Origin: Gavia stellata
Lineage: Eukaryota; Chordata; Aves; Gaviiformes; Gaviidae
Reading direction: 5' to 3'
Length of the DNA: 64,000 nucleotides
Assembly (NCBI RefSeq): GCF_030936135.1
Contig: NC_082594.1
Span: 18,377,553-18,441,552, forward strand
Of this stretch, positions 25,517 through 39,500 are shown in pieces (position 1 is the stretch's first letter; the number at the start of each line of letters is the position of its first letter). The position numbers were made by a program, and so were the translations under genes. The notes beneath the pieces are model-generated. The model saw only the letters and a program-made list of their open reading frames with translations. It ran no database searches and was not told where the DNA came from.

Positions 25517-26059
25517 AAATAAACTGTCTATGGTATTCACAGTGCCAAATAAACACAGTACCGATACATTTTTTCATTTGAATGCAGAATGTATTTCAAA
25601 CAAATAATTTAAAATATGAAAATCCTATAAATGACGAACATTTATAGAATACACTTTTGCCAAAGAAAAAGCTTGGAAGAGTGAAGGTGTCAAAATCTGG
25701 CTCCGCTAAACTGAATGGAGCTGATCGCTATTCGAAGGGTATTTCTCCCTATGTTTTCACGCAATTGACTGCTTTACAGAATACCGTTATTCAGTGTAAA
25801 TATTACAGATCCTCAATAGGCTGCAGTCTTCCACAACTGATTTATGACCAAAACCAGTTTTTACTTGCTTACATTAAATCAAGCCACCTGATTTCCTGTA
25901 CATACATAGCATAGCAAATGAAAAAAATTTATGCCAACAAGGTGAGAACTTAATCCAACTTCTGTTGAACAGGTAGAAAATATTTACAAATAAAAATGTT
26001 CTAAACCACCCACTTCTAGTAAAGAAAAACTGTATGTCCATTAACTTCCCTTGTAAACA

Positions 26060-26070
26060 TTTATTTTATT
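26060..26070 (-). terminator. Candidate EXPH5 polyadenylation signal
   Basis: Two overlapping AATAAA hexamers on the minus strand. Several single AATAAA sites lie closer to the stop codon and could be used instead. Confidence 0.35.
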
Positions 26071-28200
26071 ATTCTTTACCTTATGTAGACTGGTATTTCC
26101 AATTTTTGGATTAACATATTTTGCAGAAATGTACAGCAGCAGAAATACCTCACTGATACTCAGCTGGTTTTATTGTCTTACTCTACAGAATCCGGTACGT
26201 ATAGAATAGAGCCGTTTACAGAAAAACATAATTTGTACTTAGAATACCACATTTTACAAGATTGCAATTATACAGTAGTCACTTCCTTCCAGCATTGCCT
26301 ATGTCAGCGTATGCTTACATCCTTCCAAAACAGGCATGTCGTAGAGCTCAATTCTGACTATAAATACATAGTTTATATTAGTCCTTCCATGTACAACAAA
26401 AGACAAATTACCCCAGTATAAAGTAGTAATACTTACATATCGGTACAGATTTGAACTACAGACCCACTTCTTTAACGAAGTTTACAGTATAAAAAAATAA
26501 GGATACCAGTTACCTATTATAATATTTTCATCTTTTAGTTTCTTATGGAGTAGTCAGTGATACAAGCATTGCTTGTTTTGTGTAAAATATATTATTTTAA
26601 AAGTCCAGTATACTGTCCTTCCAGTTACAAAAATATAATTATGTCCTACAGAAATTTTATTGAATTAAAAAGTGTATCAAAAATATGGATCATCATTTTA
26701 GACCATATGTGAAATCAGACGTAAAGTAGAAGTAAATGTATAATTATTTTAAAATACTATCTTCCGGCTCAGTGAGCCACTTCTGATTTTGCATAAAAAG
26801 AGATCAAAGCTTAGTTAGAAATTTAATGGCCAGGGACAAGTTTTGGCTACTGACTAATAATACTACATTATTAGTGTGGCTGAAGAAGAGCCACTGGAAG
26901 ATGTTTACAGCTGTTCAGTTCAAAGGATAAAAAGTACAATGGTGACAGTGGGAAAGGTTGAAAAATACCAAAAGGGGACAGTAATTTAGCGAAGGAAAAG
27001 AACATTTCTTACTGTTTTTATTTACTTTGTATGTAAAAACCTGCCAGCCTGTACGGCGCAGTCACAACCCAACCAAGTGCCCTCTTGGGCCACTTCTTGT
27101 GGTGCTGCCCTGAAGGAGCCCAGCAGCTGCAGGTGCCTCACCCCGAGACGGGCTGAGCACAGAGGGGGAACGTGACAAGGGACTTAGGGACGTAACAAGT
27201 TGTATTGGTTATGGTTGTCTTCTCACTATTAGGACAACTTAGGATCCAACCTATGAGGTTTATATAGGAAATAAATAGGGTAAGTCTTTTTACATTTTGC
27301 ATGGTTTAAGTGACGGATTATTAATCCATATTAACCTCTTCCTAAATCAAAGGCAGAAATGTGGCTGTTCATCTCGGCTGTAACCAAAACTGCTGGTTAT
27401 GAATCTCCCATGTCTGAAAAGCACATTTCCATGCTCAGCTGTGTTTCTTAACAATCTCAGGAATTTCGGTGAGTTTTCCAGTGCTGTGCCCTTTGCTGAG
27501 CTATCTCCCATGCACTAGCAACACTTCTGTAACTCACATTGCTCACTACTCTTGCAATGCTGAGGAGAAAAATCCCAGTGTGGAATCTGCCTCAACAGCA
27601 CGCCGGAACAAACACCACCGAGGACCTTGTGCTACGCTTCCCAAGAATACAGAAAAAGAATATTCATACAGAATATGCTGTAAAAATTGAACAGGTTTTG
27701 TTTTGTGGAGATGTTTCTTGGGTGGGATGGACTGGCATTACCACACTTGATCTGGTAAATGAGGAAAATTGGAGAAACAGCAATTTATCAGCAAAGTAAC
27801 CTCTTGGTTTTCTGTTAAGTCTTGTAAGAAAAAGTAGTTCAAGCTAGAATTCATCCATTCCAGCACTGCATAGCTGGCAGGAGCCTAAGCGACTGCTTGC
27901 TGACTCGGAGGAAAGCCATCTCTGGAGTTACACTGCCCAAAGCTCCACAGTTGTTTACCTTCTATTATTTTGGGAAGGGATTTTTTATATTCTTTTTCCC
28001 TGCTAGGAGAAACAACAATGGTGAAGCCACATATTTAATACAAAAGTCAAATGCTCAGCTAACATAACATGCTAACTTCTTTAAAACTAATGAAGTTGTA
28101 CCAATTTATAGCAGCACAAGAACTGGCTCAAAGTATTTTACATGTTTTTGCCTGCCCAGAAACTACTGAGCTATCATACCATCTTAGTACAATGCGCCCT
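26060..28200 (-). other. Presumed EXPH5 3' UTR
   Basis: About 2.1 kb downstream of the EXPH5 stop, AT-rich and free of recognisable repeats. It contains several minus-strand AATAAA motifs (27017-27022, 26656-26661, 26169-26174) and a tandem AATAAAATAAA at 26060-26070, taken here as a plausible end. The true end is unknown. Confidence 0.45.
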
Positions 28201-31200
28201 TCATAGCTCCGATTCTTTATCTATCTCATCTAGGTAGTATTCGTCATCGGTGGTGGTATCACTGTCGGAGTCTGAATAAGCTGCTAGGTCTTCCTGATAG
28301 ATACCAGTCAGTTCTTGGGGAGATGAAGCAGCCGATGACATTTTGCTCCCAGCAGAACTTGAGCTCGAAAGCTCAGCCCTGTTTACAGAAGGGGTCTCTC
28401 CGTCTTGGAGAGCACCAGGGTTATTAAGAAGACAAGGTGTCCATAATCGTCCCTCTGTGAGCGACCTCTTGATATTTTCCAGGAAAGCCAACTGTTGTTC
28501 TTTGCCAAATATACCAAATTCAACAGAAGGATACATCAAACTTCTAGTGCTGTAACATTTTTCATCATCCGATGCCCAGTTTTCATTTTCATCACAAGAC
28601 AATAGCTCTGAGTAAGATTTAAATCTCTTCCCATGTATACCATCTTTTGGTAGAACATTGCTTCCCGAGGCAAAGGTCTCAAGGGAATCTCGAGCACAAA
28701 TACTCTCAGACAGGTGACGCTCACGCGGACTCTTGGCATCACTCTTGCGCAACTGATAGCTATGCAAGTTAGCATTTTTTAAGCTAGCAGACTGAGAGGT
28801 ATTTTGACACTGACCAAGCACTGTCTGGGAAGTCAAGTTTTGCTCTGGACATATGTCTGCCTGCAAGCCTCTATTTATGTATGTGTTTGAGTTTTTGTCA
28901 GTTAGAAGTGGCAAGGGAGGACTACAGGCACGACTGCTAGCTCTTTTTTTCTCATCATCCAGACAGTCTGATGTAGTAGCACTGGGAGAAATGGGCTGGC
29001 TTTTGCTTTCTAACCTGAAATCAAGTGTTTGGGAATTCTTACTTCTTGTGGTTACTGCTTTATCTGGAAACAGGATTGTAAGACTTGGCCTACTTTCCAC
29101 TTTCACTGTAGTTTTTTTGGGACTGATGGCTTTCTTCTGGGTGTATGAGCTTGTAAAGGACCTCCAATTGGTGTTACTAACAAGCAAAGAAGGATCATTC
29201 TGATTTTCAGTTTTCTTATTCTCAGCTGTTCTTGGTTTTGGCGTATTCTTATCAGGGTCCAGACTGTGATTCTGATTTTCACTGTCCAATTGCAGGAATG
29301 CCTGATGGGAATCCGTTGAAATCAATGAGTCAAGGGACACGTCGACCTCTAAAGAAGTGGCACTTCCATCGTTCTGTGAAAAAATGTTACTTATGTGCGG
29401 TTTGGGGGGTAAATTTTTACTTGAAAATTTTCGACTTGTTTTGTAAACAGCTGCCAGTTTATTTTTAATTGAAGGTCTGTTTTTCCTTTTTTCTATATCT
29501 TTGACTTTGTCTCTTGTGCAGTCAGAGAGAAGCTTGGTCTCATCTTCTGCACTCTGTGTTATCTTCTGATCTTGTGTAACCCTGACCACTTTATCTTTAC
29601 AGTTAATGTTCAGGCTGCCTTCACTGTGCCTCTCTGATTCCTGCAAACCACTAAAATCTTTACCTATCCAAGTACTCTGTGAGTTTTGCTCTTTTTTAAT
29701 TTTTGAATTCTTTAATTCATCTGTATCTGTGCAAATCACTTCATCCAGCTGATGTAATGAATCAGCACTAGAAGCTGTGCTTACCTCAGATGCTTTGTTC
29801 TGAGACTCTGAAAGCACTTTGCTGCAAGAGTTTAAATAATTTGCATTTTTTCTTGAACTGTCAGCCCTTAACTGCCGTCCACTACTTGTATTATTATACA
29901 GAGGGGTGGTTTGGTGTAGGAAATTTACTCTCTGTTTGACTTCGGTACTATCCCTGTACGTATCTCCTGCAGGAGGAAGCGGCATGTCAGCATGCTCTGT
30001 GTTACTGTTCCTTCCAAGGGAACTCTTCTCTCCTGGGTGGAGGAGTAAACTGTTCAGATTTTTATTGGTGTTCACTTTAGGGGGCTGACAGCAGTTTTCA
30101 GAGTCTCCCTTCTGTATAATATTTTTATTTATTGAAGTAGAATACGAAGGATTCTCTAAATGTCTGCCTGGCTTGGGAGGGGTTGATAAAGTGGACAGTA
30201 ATGGTGTGGCTGTTGGTAAAATTTCCTTCTTTTCTTTTAGACCTATTTCTGTATTTTGGCTGCTCGATGCATCAGAAATGGCCTTACCTGACCTAGCCAC
30301 TATTGCAGGGGATTGTGGACCACCAAAAGAAATTTCTTTTGTAACCATGTCAGAAAGCACATTTTCTCCTAATGAAAGGTCTGCTGAACTATCTTTCCTG
30401 TTATGTACCATACTCATTGACTTTGAAGTACATATCTTCTCAGAGCTAGGAGATAAGTGGGAATTCTCTTCTTTACTATCAACAGCAGTTCTTAAGTTCT
30501 GAGGTGTGACCAGAGCTGAAGATACTTGGTCAGAAGAATATGCAGGCACCTCTTTTTCCACAGTACTGGGGAAAAAAACATTTGCTAAACTCACATGACC
30601 TTCGTTTTTCTTGTTTTGTATTCTTGGTGACTGAGCATTTTCTTTGGGACAAGGTAAATCTGCATCCTCTGGATTATCTCTGAAGAGGTTACAAAATGTT
30701 CTTGAATGCCTCCGTGGTAACGTGTAATAAATTGAAACTAGTTCATGATACTTGACATGATCTTCATCAACACAAACTGTAAATGTGCTTGTAGTTTTAT
30801 ATTTCTTCAAAAAATTTCCCCTCTCCTTACAATCTGAAAACACAGAGGATTCTGTTCTGCTTAGATGTTTACATCTATCTGCCAGTTCAACTGAGGTACT
30901 ACTACTTACTGAATCATTATGACTTTTGATTAAAGGACTGGGGTAATCTTTGTTGCTTGTAGCAGCATTTAATGATGCTGATGTTAAAAAGGAATGTTTT
31001 GAGTCTGAACAAGACACATCTCTCTGATTAGAACAAAAGGCATCAGCTCTACATGGAGTTTCAGACCATAAACAATCGTATGTTGTTCTACTTTCTCTAG
31101 GTAAAGAGATGGGCGTATCTGACATAATACTACCAGCAATGCTAGCTGATTTTCTAGGCAAAGTATAATAAATAACAAGTGGGTCAGGAGTTTTGACGCT

Positions 31201-33545
31201 GTTTCTGCTAGGGGAGCCAGTAACACTGCAGCTACTGGTATGTCTCAGCAAGCTGTCTTGCTTGTGAAGCCTTTCAATACAAGGAGAATTACTGCTTATT
31301 TTTCTGCTTTCTTTTTCAAGGCAAAAGTAACTTAAACTATGTTCAGAGGTCTTGGGGTCTCCATCAAAGCTATGCATGTAAGTGTTTCCAGAATTTCCAT
31401 TTTGTGGAGAACCAGTAGTGAATTGTCCATTACAGTCCTTAGTAACTAAAGTGCTTATACTTTGCAGTGTTTTCTGTGAAATCTTTTTGGTAACACCTAT
31501 TCTGCTCACTTGAGCTGTTTTTCCACCTTCTGCTTCGGATTCAGTAACTGTGCAATTTACTGAAGAGCTAGTTAGCGTTCCTAAACATTTAGACCTGTCT
31601 TTATGAGAAAGTGCTTGTGGAGAGCTTTGTGAGTAGCTAGATGAACATTCAGGAGGACAGGACAACATGCCTTGACAGTTTGCTAATTTTTCAGTGGATG
31701 CAGCAGAAGCAACATTCAGCGGTGAGGACTGTCTCTTTGGAGTAGCTTGGTTAATGGCTTCTGCACTCCGATTATCCTGTTTGATGCTTTCTCTTTTTAC
31801 TGCATAATGTAGATTATGTTCCCATTCTTTCTGACTTGGAAGAAAAGGTTCCTTCCTGCTCTCGTCAGCTGGCAAAATACAGGTAGGCTGACTGAACACA
31901 CTGTTGGGTGGGCGATCATTTCCCTTCCTTTGTACACTTTTTTTATCACTGTTTGATGTATACATTTTTGCAGTATCTCCTCTGGCAGTGACTTGGTTTT
32001 GTCTCTTTGATCTCATTGTGTTAAAGAGAGATACATCACTTTGCAACATGGCAGAAGCAGGGCTGTTAGAGGGAAAACTCTGGGCGTTGATGTAGTTTGT
32101 ATCTGTTTGTTGAGAAACTGACTGTAATGGCATGCGTTCATCTGGCAGGTTCATACCTTCAACCTTTTCTGGTTGTGTAAAGTCTGCTTTGGTACTTCTT
32201 TGTACAACTGATTTCCTGTTTAGTCCTATAGGTTTTGTTGGGTCCTTCAAATTAGGGAAGACTGACTCATCAGTTCTGATACTGGATGAAGAAACAGAAG
32301 AGTTACAACTTAGCCAAGGCTGACAGCCCTCGGTGTATTCTGAAGAAGTTCTATTTGCACTTCTTGTTATCCTTTTGATATTCGTATATTCTGGAGAATA
32401 CACATGAAAATCGTTCTGCAGGTGCTGTGAACCAAACTTGGCATTCTTTGTATGTGCCCACTGCTGGTCATTTAAATTAGCCATAATCACTTCATAGCTG
32501 GCATCAGGGGAAATAAACACTTCATCACTGTAGTACTGAGGAGTATCAGCCCAAGAAGGATAGCTGTCCTTTTTTCCGTAAGGAGAATTTTTTTGGTTTG
32601 CATACAACTTGCCATGAGAGGAAGTATCTCTATAGTAGGATCTAGAGAGATTATTTTCGGATTTATATAATGGATAATTTTCCCAGTTATCAAAGGGCAA
32701 CGGAGAAGCAGCTTTGTCAGGACAACTAACTCTGCTAAAGCAGTTACTGCTTGAAATAGATCTTCTGTAGTGGTGTTTTGAGTGGTAACATGCGTATTTC
32801 TTGGTTTCTTGCAAAGAGCTAGGATATCTACCATGGTCTGGAGCATGAAACTCCATCAGTGACTGGGTTCTAAACATTTTTTCTTGAGTTGATGTTTGTC
32901 CAGGAGAGTCTGGTGTGTTGTTCCATACAATAGAAGACAGAGGAATTCTCTTTGGGTTTTGTCGACCAAACCTTGGTACAAAACCATTGCTGCTCTCCCT
33001 TGCCAATGGATGTTGTAAACTAGATGCTGATAGCTGGTCAGAAGATACTGATGATGGACATCTCTGAAGGGAACATACAGAGTAACTTCTGCCAGCTGTA
33101 TCCCTGTTCATATAACTCTTGTGCCTAAATCCACTGTTCTGTGTTATGGAAGGAGGATATAAGCTACCTTCTGAAGATCGTCCAAAAGAAACGGAAGACA
33201 GCCTGCTGCTTAGCAGATGAGGATTTCCGTCGACTGGATCACCATATTTGTAATCTTCTTGAAAGGCTGTCTGGTGCCAGTTTATATATGCACTATGTAA
33301 TTTCCTTGGTCTGATGAAAATCTTGTGTTCATCTTTGGCTCTTATTGTTCTCAGTCCATCTGGGAAAAATGTGCTAGACATGTCACTCCAGTCATTTCTG
33401 TGTTGCCCCCTACTAGCAGTCTGCCTCTTTGAAGTAGGGAATGCACTACTGCATTGGACATTTGATGCACTGCTAGTAGAAACTGTCCTGTCCAATGGGT
33501 CTTGGGCTTGTTCCTGGGCCAGCTGGTCATCCAGATCATTTAGAA
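28201..33545 (-). CDS. EXPH5: EXPH5 terminal large exon
   Basis: A single open frame of 1,780 codons after acceptor CCTGCGCAG|TTCT, starting VLNDLDDQLAQEQAQDPLD and ending DKESEL before TGA. It is rich in Ser, Thr, Asn and Lys and presumably mostly disordered. Conserved blocks are PKRIPLSSIVWNN (near 32920), IYYTLPRKSA (near 31170), IYYTLPRRHSRTFCNLFRDN (near 30710) and the C-terminal FLENIKRSLTEGRLW block (near 28460). No frameshift or internal stop is seen. Confidence 0.98.
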
Positions 33546-36500
33546 CTGCGCAGGAAAAAAAAGATATTTGGTTTTGGTTTCTTTAATAATCTTCTGACTA
33601 TTTATGTTAAAAAGTTTTATGTACTACATGAATAATCAGAACTGGTTTTGAAAAGAGTCAGCTTCTCAGCATTCAAAACCCTTCCCAAATGACATATTCT
33701 TCCTCCAGAGGACCTTTCAGCGGTCACGCATTATGACTGCAAGGAAAAAAATGCGCTGCTCCGTGACTGATCTTAAAACTGCTCTTTATGTAAATGTTGG
33801 ACTTTATGCTATTTAAAAGAAAAACAAAACAATCTGAAGTCTGAATTCTTACTCACGTGCTGTGTATGTGTGTGTGTGTGTAAACTTTCCAAATCTAGTT
33901 TGTAAGCAAAAAATCCCTGAAAAGAATTCACTAGTCAAACATGGACCTTTCTATGTGTTCACAAAGCACAGTTATGATGCAACTGTAAGAAAACACAGAA
34001 TCCTGCAAACCATCAAACAAGCATATTCAGTAGTCTGGCATGTCCACTGTTTGTTTCATTCAGGAAAGAAGTTCTCCACTAAATTGTAGCTTATTACTTT
34101 AAAATGAGCACTGAAAATGGCATTTTCTGGATAAAAAAGGGTAATGAAATAATTAGGGACCTGTGATTCATTCTAACAACAGAGCTGTATTTATACATAT
34201 AGACAGTCTCATGAACACTATACAGCTCAGTTAACCAAGCTATTCAGTCATAAGACTAAGTGACAGCAATGTATTTAAAGTATTTTTATTGACAAAAACA
34301 ATTACGCCTTCGCTAATTGTATTCTTCTTATATTTTGAAAATAGCACACATAACATGAACACAAATGGATATGGCTGTTCTGTTACAGCATTTCCTAATA
34401 CATTTAAATAAAAAGGACTGATTGATCAGTCATTACAGATCCATGCTAATAGTACAGAATCACTAAGAAAGCATTGCTAGGTGTGTACAGTTGGAATAAA
34501 AGGTGATACAAAGGTACTAAAATTTTCCATTTTTCTAAGTTTCTCTTCAGCATAGAAGAGAGAAGACTCCTGAGAGAGTCAGTTTAGAACAAGAAAAAAG
34601 ACAAGTTGTCTCTGAGTCTTCCACTTGGAGGACATCAGCCAAGCTATATGCAGTTTTTCTCTGTCAGTGGGCAAGTGCACACAGTTATGACTGACACCCA
34701 AAAGCACTGACAGGCATGTGAGCTTCAGAAGAACCACTGTCCACCATGCAGTGCCATCCTCTTCCAGCACTGCTGACTCACCCACTGCTTCCTGATCATG
34801 CTTATGCTTTCAATCTGTGATGTCTTGTAATTTTGGATGGTAGTAATACCCATGGACTTTTTTTTGCATCGATCTGAGAAAGTTTATGGAAGAACATCTC
34901 TGTAGTCCCTTAGGCTGGGTCTGATCTTGCCTCACTTCCCAGTAGTGAGAAAAAAAAAAAAGAACCACCAACTTTTGACTGGTGCTACAAGGGCTCCCAG
35001 AAAGCTAACAGAATGCTGTAATGCCTCTTGCTTCTGTGGTTTGAGGCTTTACAATTCATAAAACCAGGGCCAGCAATTCATCATTATCAATATTATGCAT
35101 GCAGGAAACTGGGATGGAATTCTCACATAACTGTATGTCTGCATCTAAAGGATGCAATATCAGCTCCTGTCAGAATCAGCAGAGAGAAATGTATGCTTTT
35201 AAGGTGTGATTCTTCTGAACTGGACCAGTATGAGATGAAATCCACTCGAAGAGTGACACATCTTGAAGTCAATGTCAGAGTAGACATTCTGCTGTCAGGT
35301 GAAGCCAGCAAAAAGTAGCCACTGTGCTAAAAAGTAATGCTAGAAAGTAATGAGCCATATCTTCACAGCCTATGCTTTTGCAGAAAATTCTCTGAAACCA
35401 GTCACCACAGTCACTTCTGGCAACAATAAAATCAGAACAAAGCAAGGACACGCACTTACCACTGAAAAACTCCTTCTCTAGCTGTTCATTCCATTCCTGT
35501 ATACTTTTCTCCATCATTTCATTTTGGTTTGCATCAAAAGAATGACCATTGGTTTCAGTGGACATTGGGGAATTACACATTTCAGCCTGTTAAAAATTGC
35601 AAGGCAACATGATTTTAGTTCTACATGTGGGTTCAAATCATGTTTCACAAGTCACAGAGGTCAGTAAACTCTTTCTGGGTCCATTAAATACTGTATTATT
35701 AACATATACAACTGAGGATTGTAAAGTTGCATGTATTTTAGCGACTTTTACATACATAATAAGGAGATTTGCTCATCTTGTCCTCATGCTGTAGCATGTT
35801 TTGGATACATGAGTTATAATGACCTTATAATAAAGGGCATAGTTTACTTATTTTCTCCATATGCATCCTTATTGCATTCTATCTCTTAATTTAGTTTTTC
35901 CTAACCACTTCTTCCTTGACCAGCACATTTTAAAATTCACACACTGACCTCCCAGCAGAGACTTAATAATTTAACACCACAACCCATTTTCATATTGCAA
36001 GACAGCACTTTAGGGGGCTGTGATAAATTACCTTAGCAGTGGGGAAAATGTCATCCTCTTCCCCATCTGAGTTTAGTTTACATGTTAAGCTGGAGAGGTT
36101 CCTATCCCATCCATATTTCTCTCAGCTCACACTCTCAGGTGGTAAAAGTGCAGACAAATGCTGAACTGCTGATTTATTTTAGCTAAGACTCTTCCTCCTT
36201 TTTTTTAATAAAAACCCGTACTACTTTTTAGTTCTCAATACTTGTAATATTTTACTTGTCTAGCTATTAATAGTCTATTTATAGAATAGGCAGGATTCTC
36301 TGATAAGATCTTTGTCCAGTCATATATTAATATAGATTATCCATTTGGTTTTGAAATATGAGAGAAGGGAGGTGGCCAATTTACCTCCTCTATACCTCTG
36401 ATTACATACTGTGTACCTTCTTAGTCCCCTCTGTGGTTATACCACACAATCAAAGAGGACGAAAGACATGTTAGTAACAGAGGACAATAAAGTAACTAAA

Positions 36501-39500
36501 ATAGCAAATATCATCCTTGGAAGAAATCTGTTTATTTCAACAGCATGCACTTAAATTACATCAGACATAAATCTGTTGTCTCATCCTTAAATCGAGCTTG
36601 TGCTTATAAAATGGAACATTCAGCCAAAAAATAATTTCCTACTGTCAAAATTTACATTTACACGGTAATTCTGTGCATGGAAATGTTGCAGGAGAGGCTC
36701 TAGCTTACTGCCTGCCCAAGTCAGCTACTCTTTTTCACCCTTGTACAAATGAAAACAAACAAAGTAAATACACTAGATTATTTATTTAGTGTGAGTTTTG
36801 ACCTATTTGCAGGTTGGTTACAATTGCCAAAATAAGTGACGGTTTTGGCCTAGGAAATTATCCGTGCAATTATTCCATCATTAAGAGAGAACTGAAACCT
36901 CACCAGAGCTAGACTTAGGGCTTACCTAGAAAAGCTTTGGACTTGTATAGTTAACAGGGCTAGGTCATTCTACTGCATTCAACAGGTTCACAACAAACAT
37001 TTTACTCAGTGTTTAAAACAAGAACTGCAAGAATAATATCTAAACAGCTGTTATATCAACAGCCTGAACAATAAGGACTAGTTTTTGAAAAATCTGTGGT
37101 TTAAACATTGCTGACAATGAAATTGATAAGCTACTTACCGTTGCCATTTCTTCCACTTTCGAAGATGGGCTAGCAGAACTGTCATATCTGTAGGCAGAAG
37201 GATTTAAATGTTGGCTTTGAAAAGGTACATGATGTAATTTTACCAGGTAGTAAATATCCAGCAGTTTTTCTTTAACAGCTATTGAGAAGCATCTGAAAAA
37301 AAGACTGCTCTATGAAGAACCCATCCTTCCCCCCAAAAAAAACCCGCTAACAAAAAAATTCTGAGGAAATGTACCATTCAGTTTGGCCTTGTCAGCTTGC
37401 AAATGTCGTAGCTGCACAACCAAGAATGAACTCAACCTACTAATATCTCAATGTCTGCAACAGCCATAAAGTAATTGTTTCAATCCAGCATTATAATAAG
37501 ATGGTATTACTTCCTTTTCCAAACAACAATAATTTAGCAGGTACTACAAATAACCGAAGTTAACCACTTGTAAATCTGTAAGTGGTTAGCATCTGCAATT
37601 CTATTGTTTTTCTCTTCCATTTCACCCTGCTCAGACTCAGTGCTGTGCTCTGCCCCTGCGAAGAAGGAGAGACAGACAGCAGATGATTGTTTTCAGTGTG
37701 AACTTTGGAACTTGCTGCTATTCACCCAAAACAGCCTTTATTTACCAATTTTTAACACATGGTAGAAGGCTCGTCTGCTTTCCTAAGCTACGTAGGACTG
37801 CAAGAGCTTGGCAGAGAATTGGCTAGAGCGCCTGTGAGTAATGCAGTGGTTAGAACAAGCCCTGAACATAAAAGGTGTTCTGTTCTATGGGGTGACCTGC
37901 AGCCATACAAATACAAAATAAACGAAAGAAACAAGAACAGGACTTGACTTCACTGAGTCTATTTGAGTCTGCAGATTCTTATTTTACAGCTAAGCAAACC
38001 CAGTCCCTTCAAAAGCCCTGAAGGAAATGTTGCTCAGCTTGTGTTATTGCCAGTTCTTCCTTGTCTCAGAAACTGTGTTTTCCCAGGAAGTTAATTCTTG
38101 AGAGAAAGTGAAGTAGGGAAAGACGGTTCTGCTCAGTCCTGTTTGTCTCAAAGTCTTTTTGAATGACCTTGTTCTTAGGCTCTTAAAACCTTCTTGTGCT
38201 CAGGTAGACTACTTTATTGTGCTTCAACAGCAAGTATAAACCGGCTTGTTGGCAGGTTCTTTGTGGCCCAGCCTTTCCTCCTGAAGTGCTTTGTCATTTG
38301 TTTGAAATGTGCTTGCAGGCAGGGAAGAACAGTTGAAAGGTGCAATTTGTTTTTGCTTCTGTAATTGTGAACTGTAAAACCAGGATTCCTCTCTGACATG
38401 GGGTCCAACTGAAACCAAAGGAAACAAGCCTGTTGACTTCAGTGGGCTTAGGATCTGGACAGACAATCTGAATTCGAAATTCCTAGTTTTTCCTTGTAGC
38501 ACTGAATGTGAGCAGCCATTAATTCAGTGGGTTACCGCTCCCTGTGAATGAAGTTTACAGAACCAGGACTCAGAGATGTATGTAGCTCTTCCTTTAAACT
38601 AAAATAATGTTGAATATGTTTTAATGCTTCTACAACAAATTAAGAATGAAACTTAGTTTTTACAATGATTCTCTGCAAATGAAGTTCAATGAAATCCTGT
38701 GGCTTAGCCAGTTACCTTACTTTTAATTATATGCATAACAAAAATGTAAAAGCTTTGTTAGAAGCTCTCTTCCTCAGCTTTACTGTGCAAAGCTGCGCTA
38801 CAGTTCTCCCCACTTGGTGCTGTGCTTGGTGTTGCGTTAATTGCTCCTTCCAATGAAGCTACATGCAGTAGGCATGTTAGAAATGTCTTCTGATAGTCTA
38901 GGCAAAAATTAAATTTTCATTTGCACATCTGGCACTATTCTAAATTCCTCCATGTCTTTGTTGTCACTGTTCTTTCAGAAATAACTGCTCATTGCATCCT
39001 GTTTTATTTTCCTCCTTGCCAACTTACTTACAAAGACAAGGTTATTTTAGTCTTTTCCCTATGCCAATCCCTCCACTTCTCAAACCGCCTCATTGTTTTT
39101 TCTGAACTCTTTTAAGTTTTTCAGCATTTCAAAATTAAAGTTTTGCTTACTTCCAGAGAAATATTGCTTAATTTTAGGAAAAAGTAATTCGGTTTCTTTT
39201 TTGGTTAAGGATATTGAGCAATGTTTACATTATTTCGTACACACATGCACGCACACATACACACATACTTGTAAACATTATCTATTATTCATAAACAGAA
39301 AAGAAGTGAAATTACTGCTCAAGTTCAAAAGTATTTGCTGTCAGAAAAATACTACTCGCTATGGAAAATAAGTTGTATTTTATACTTTTTCACTTATATA
39401 CATATGTAGCTTTTTTATGACAACCAAATATCAGATTAAAAGTAAAAGATGACTCTACTTACTACTATCACTACTGGTAACAATACTATAAATCCATGAA

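Noticed and set aside
32487-32846. Long frames antisense or out of frame within the EXPH5 large exon
   Set aside because: They are shadows of the 1,780-codon EXPH5 frame.
33401-33416. CTCF-like motif on the minus strand inside EXPH5 coding sequence
   Set aside because: It matches 14 of 16 consensus positions but lies in coding sequence and is likely fortuitous.
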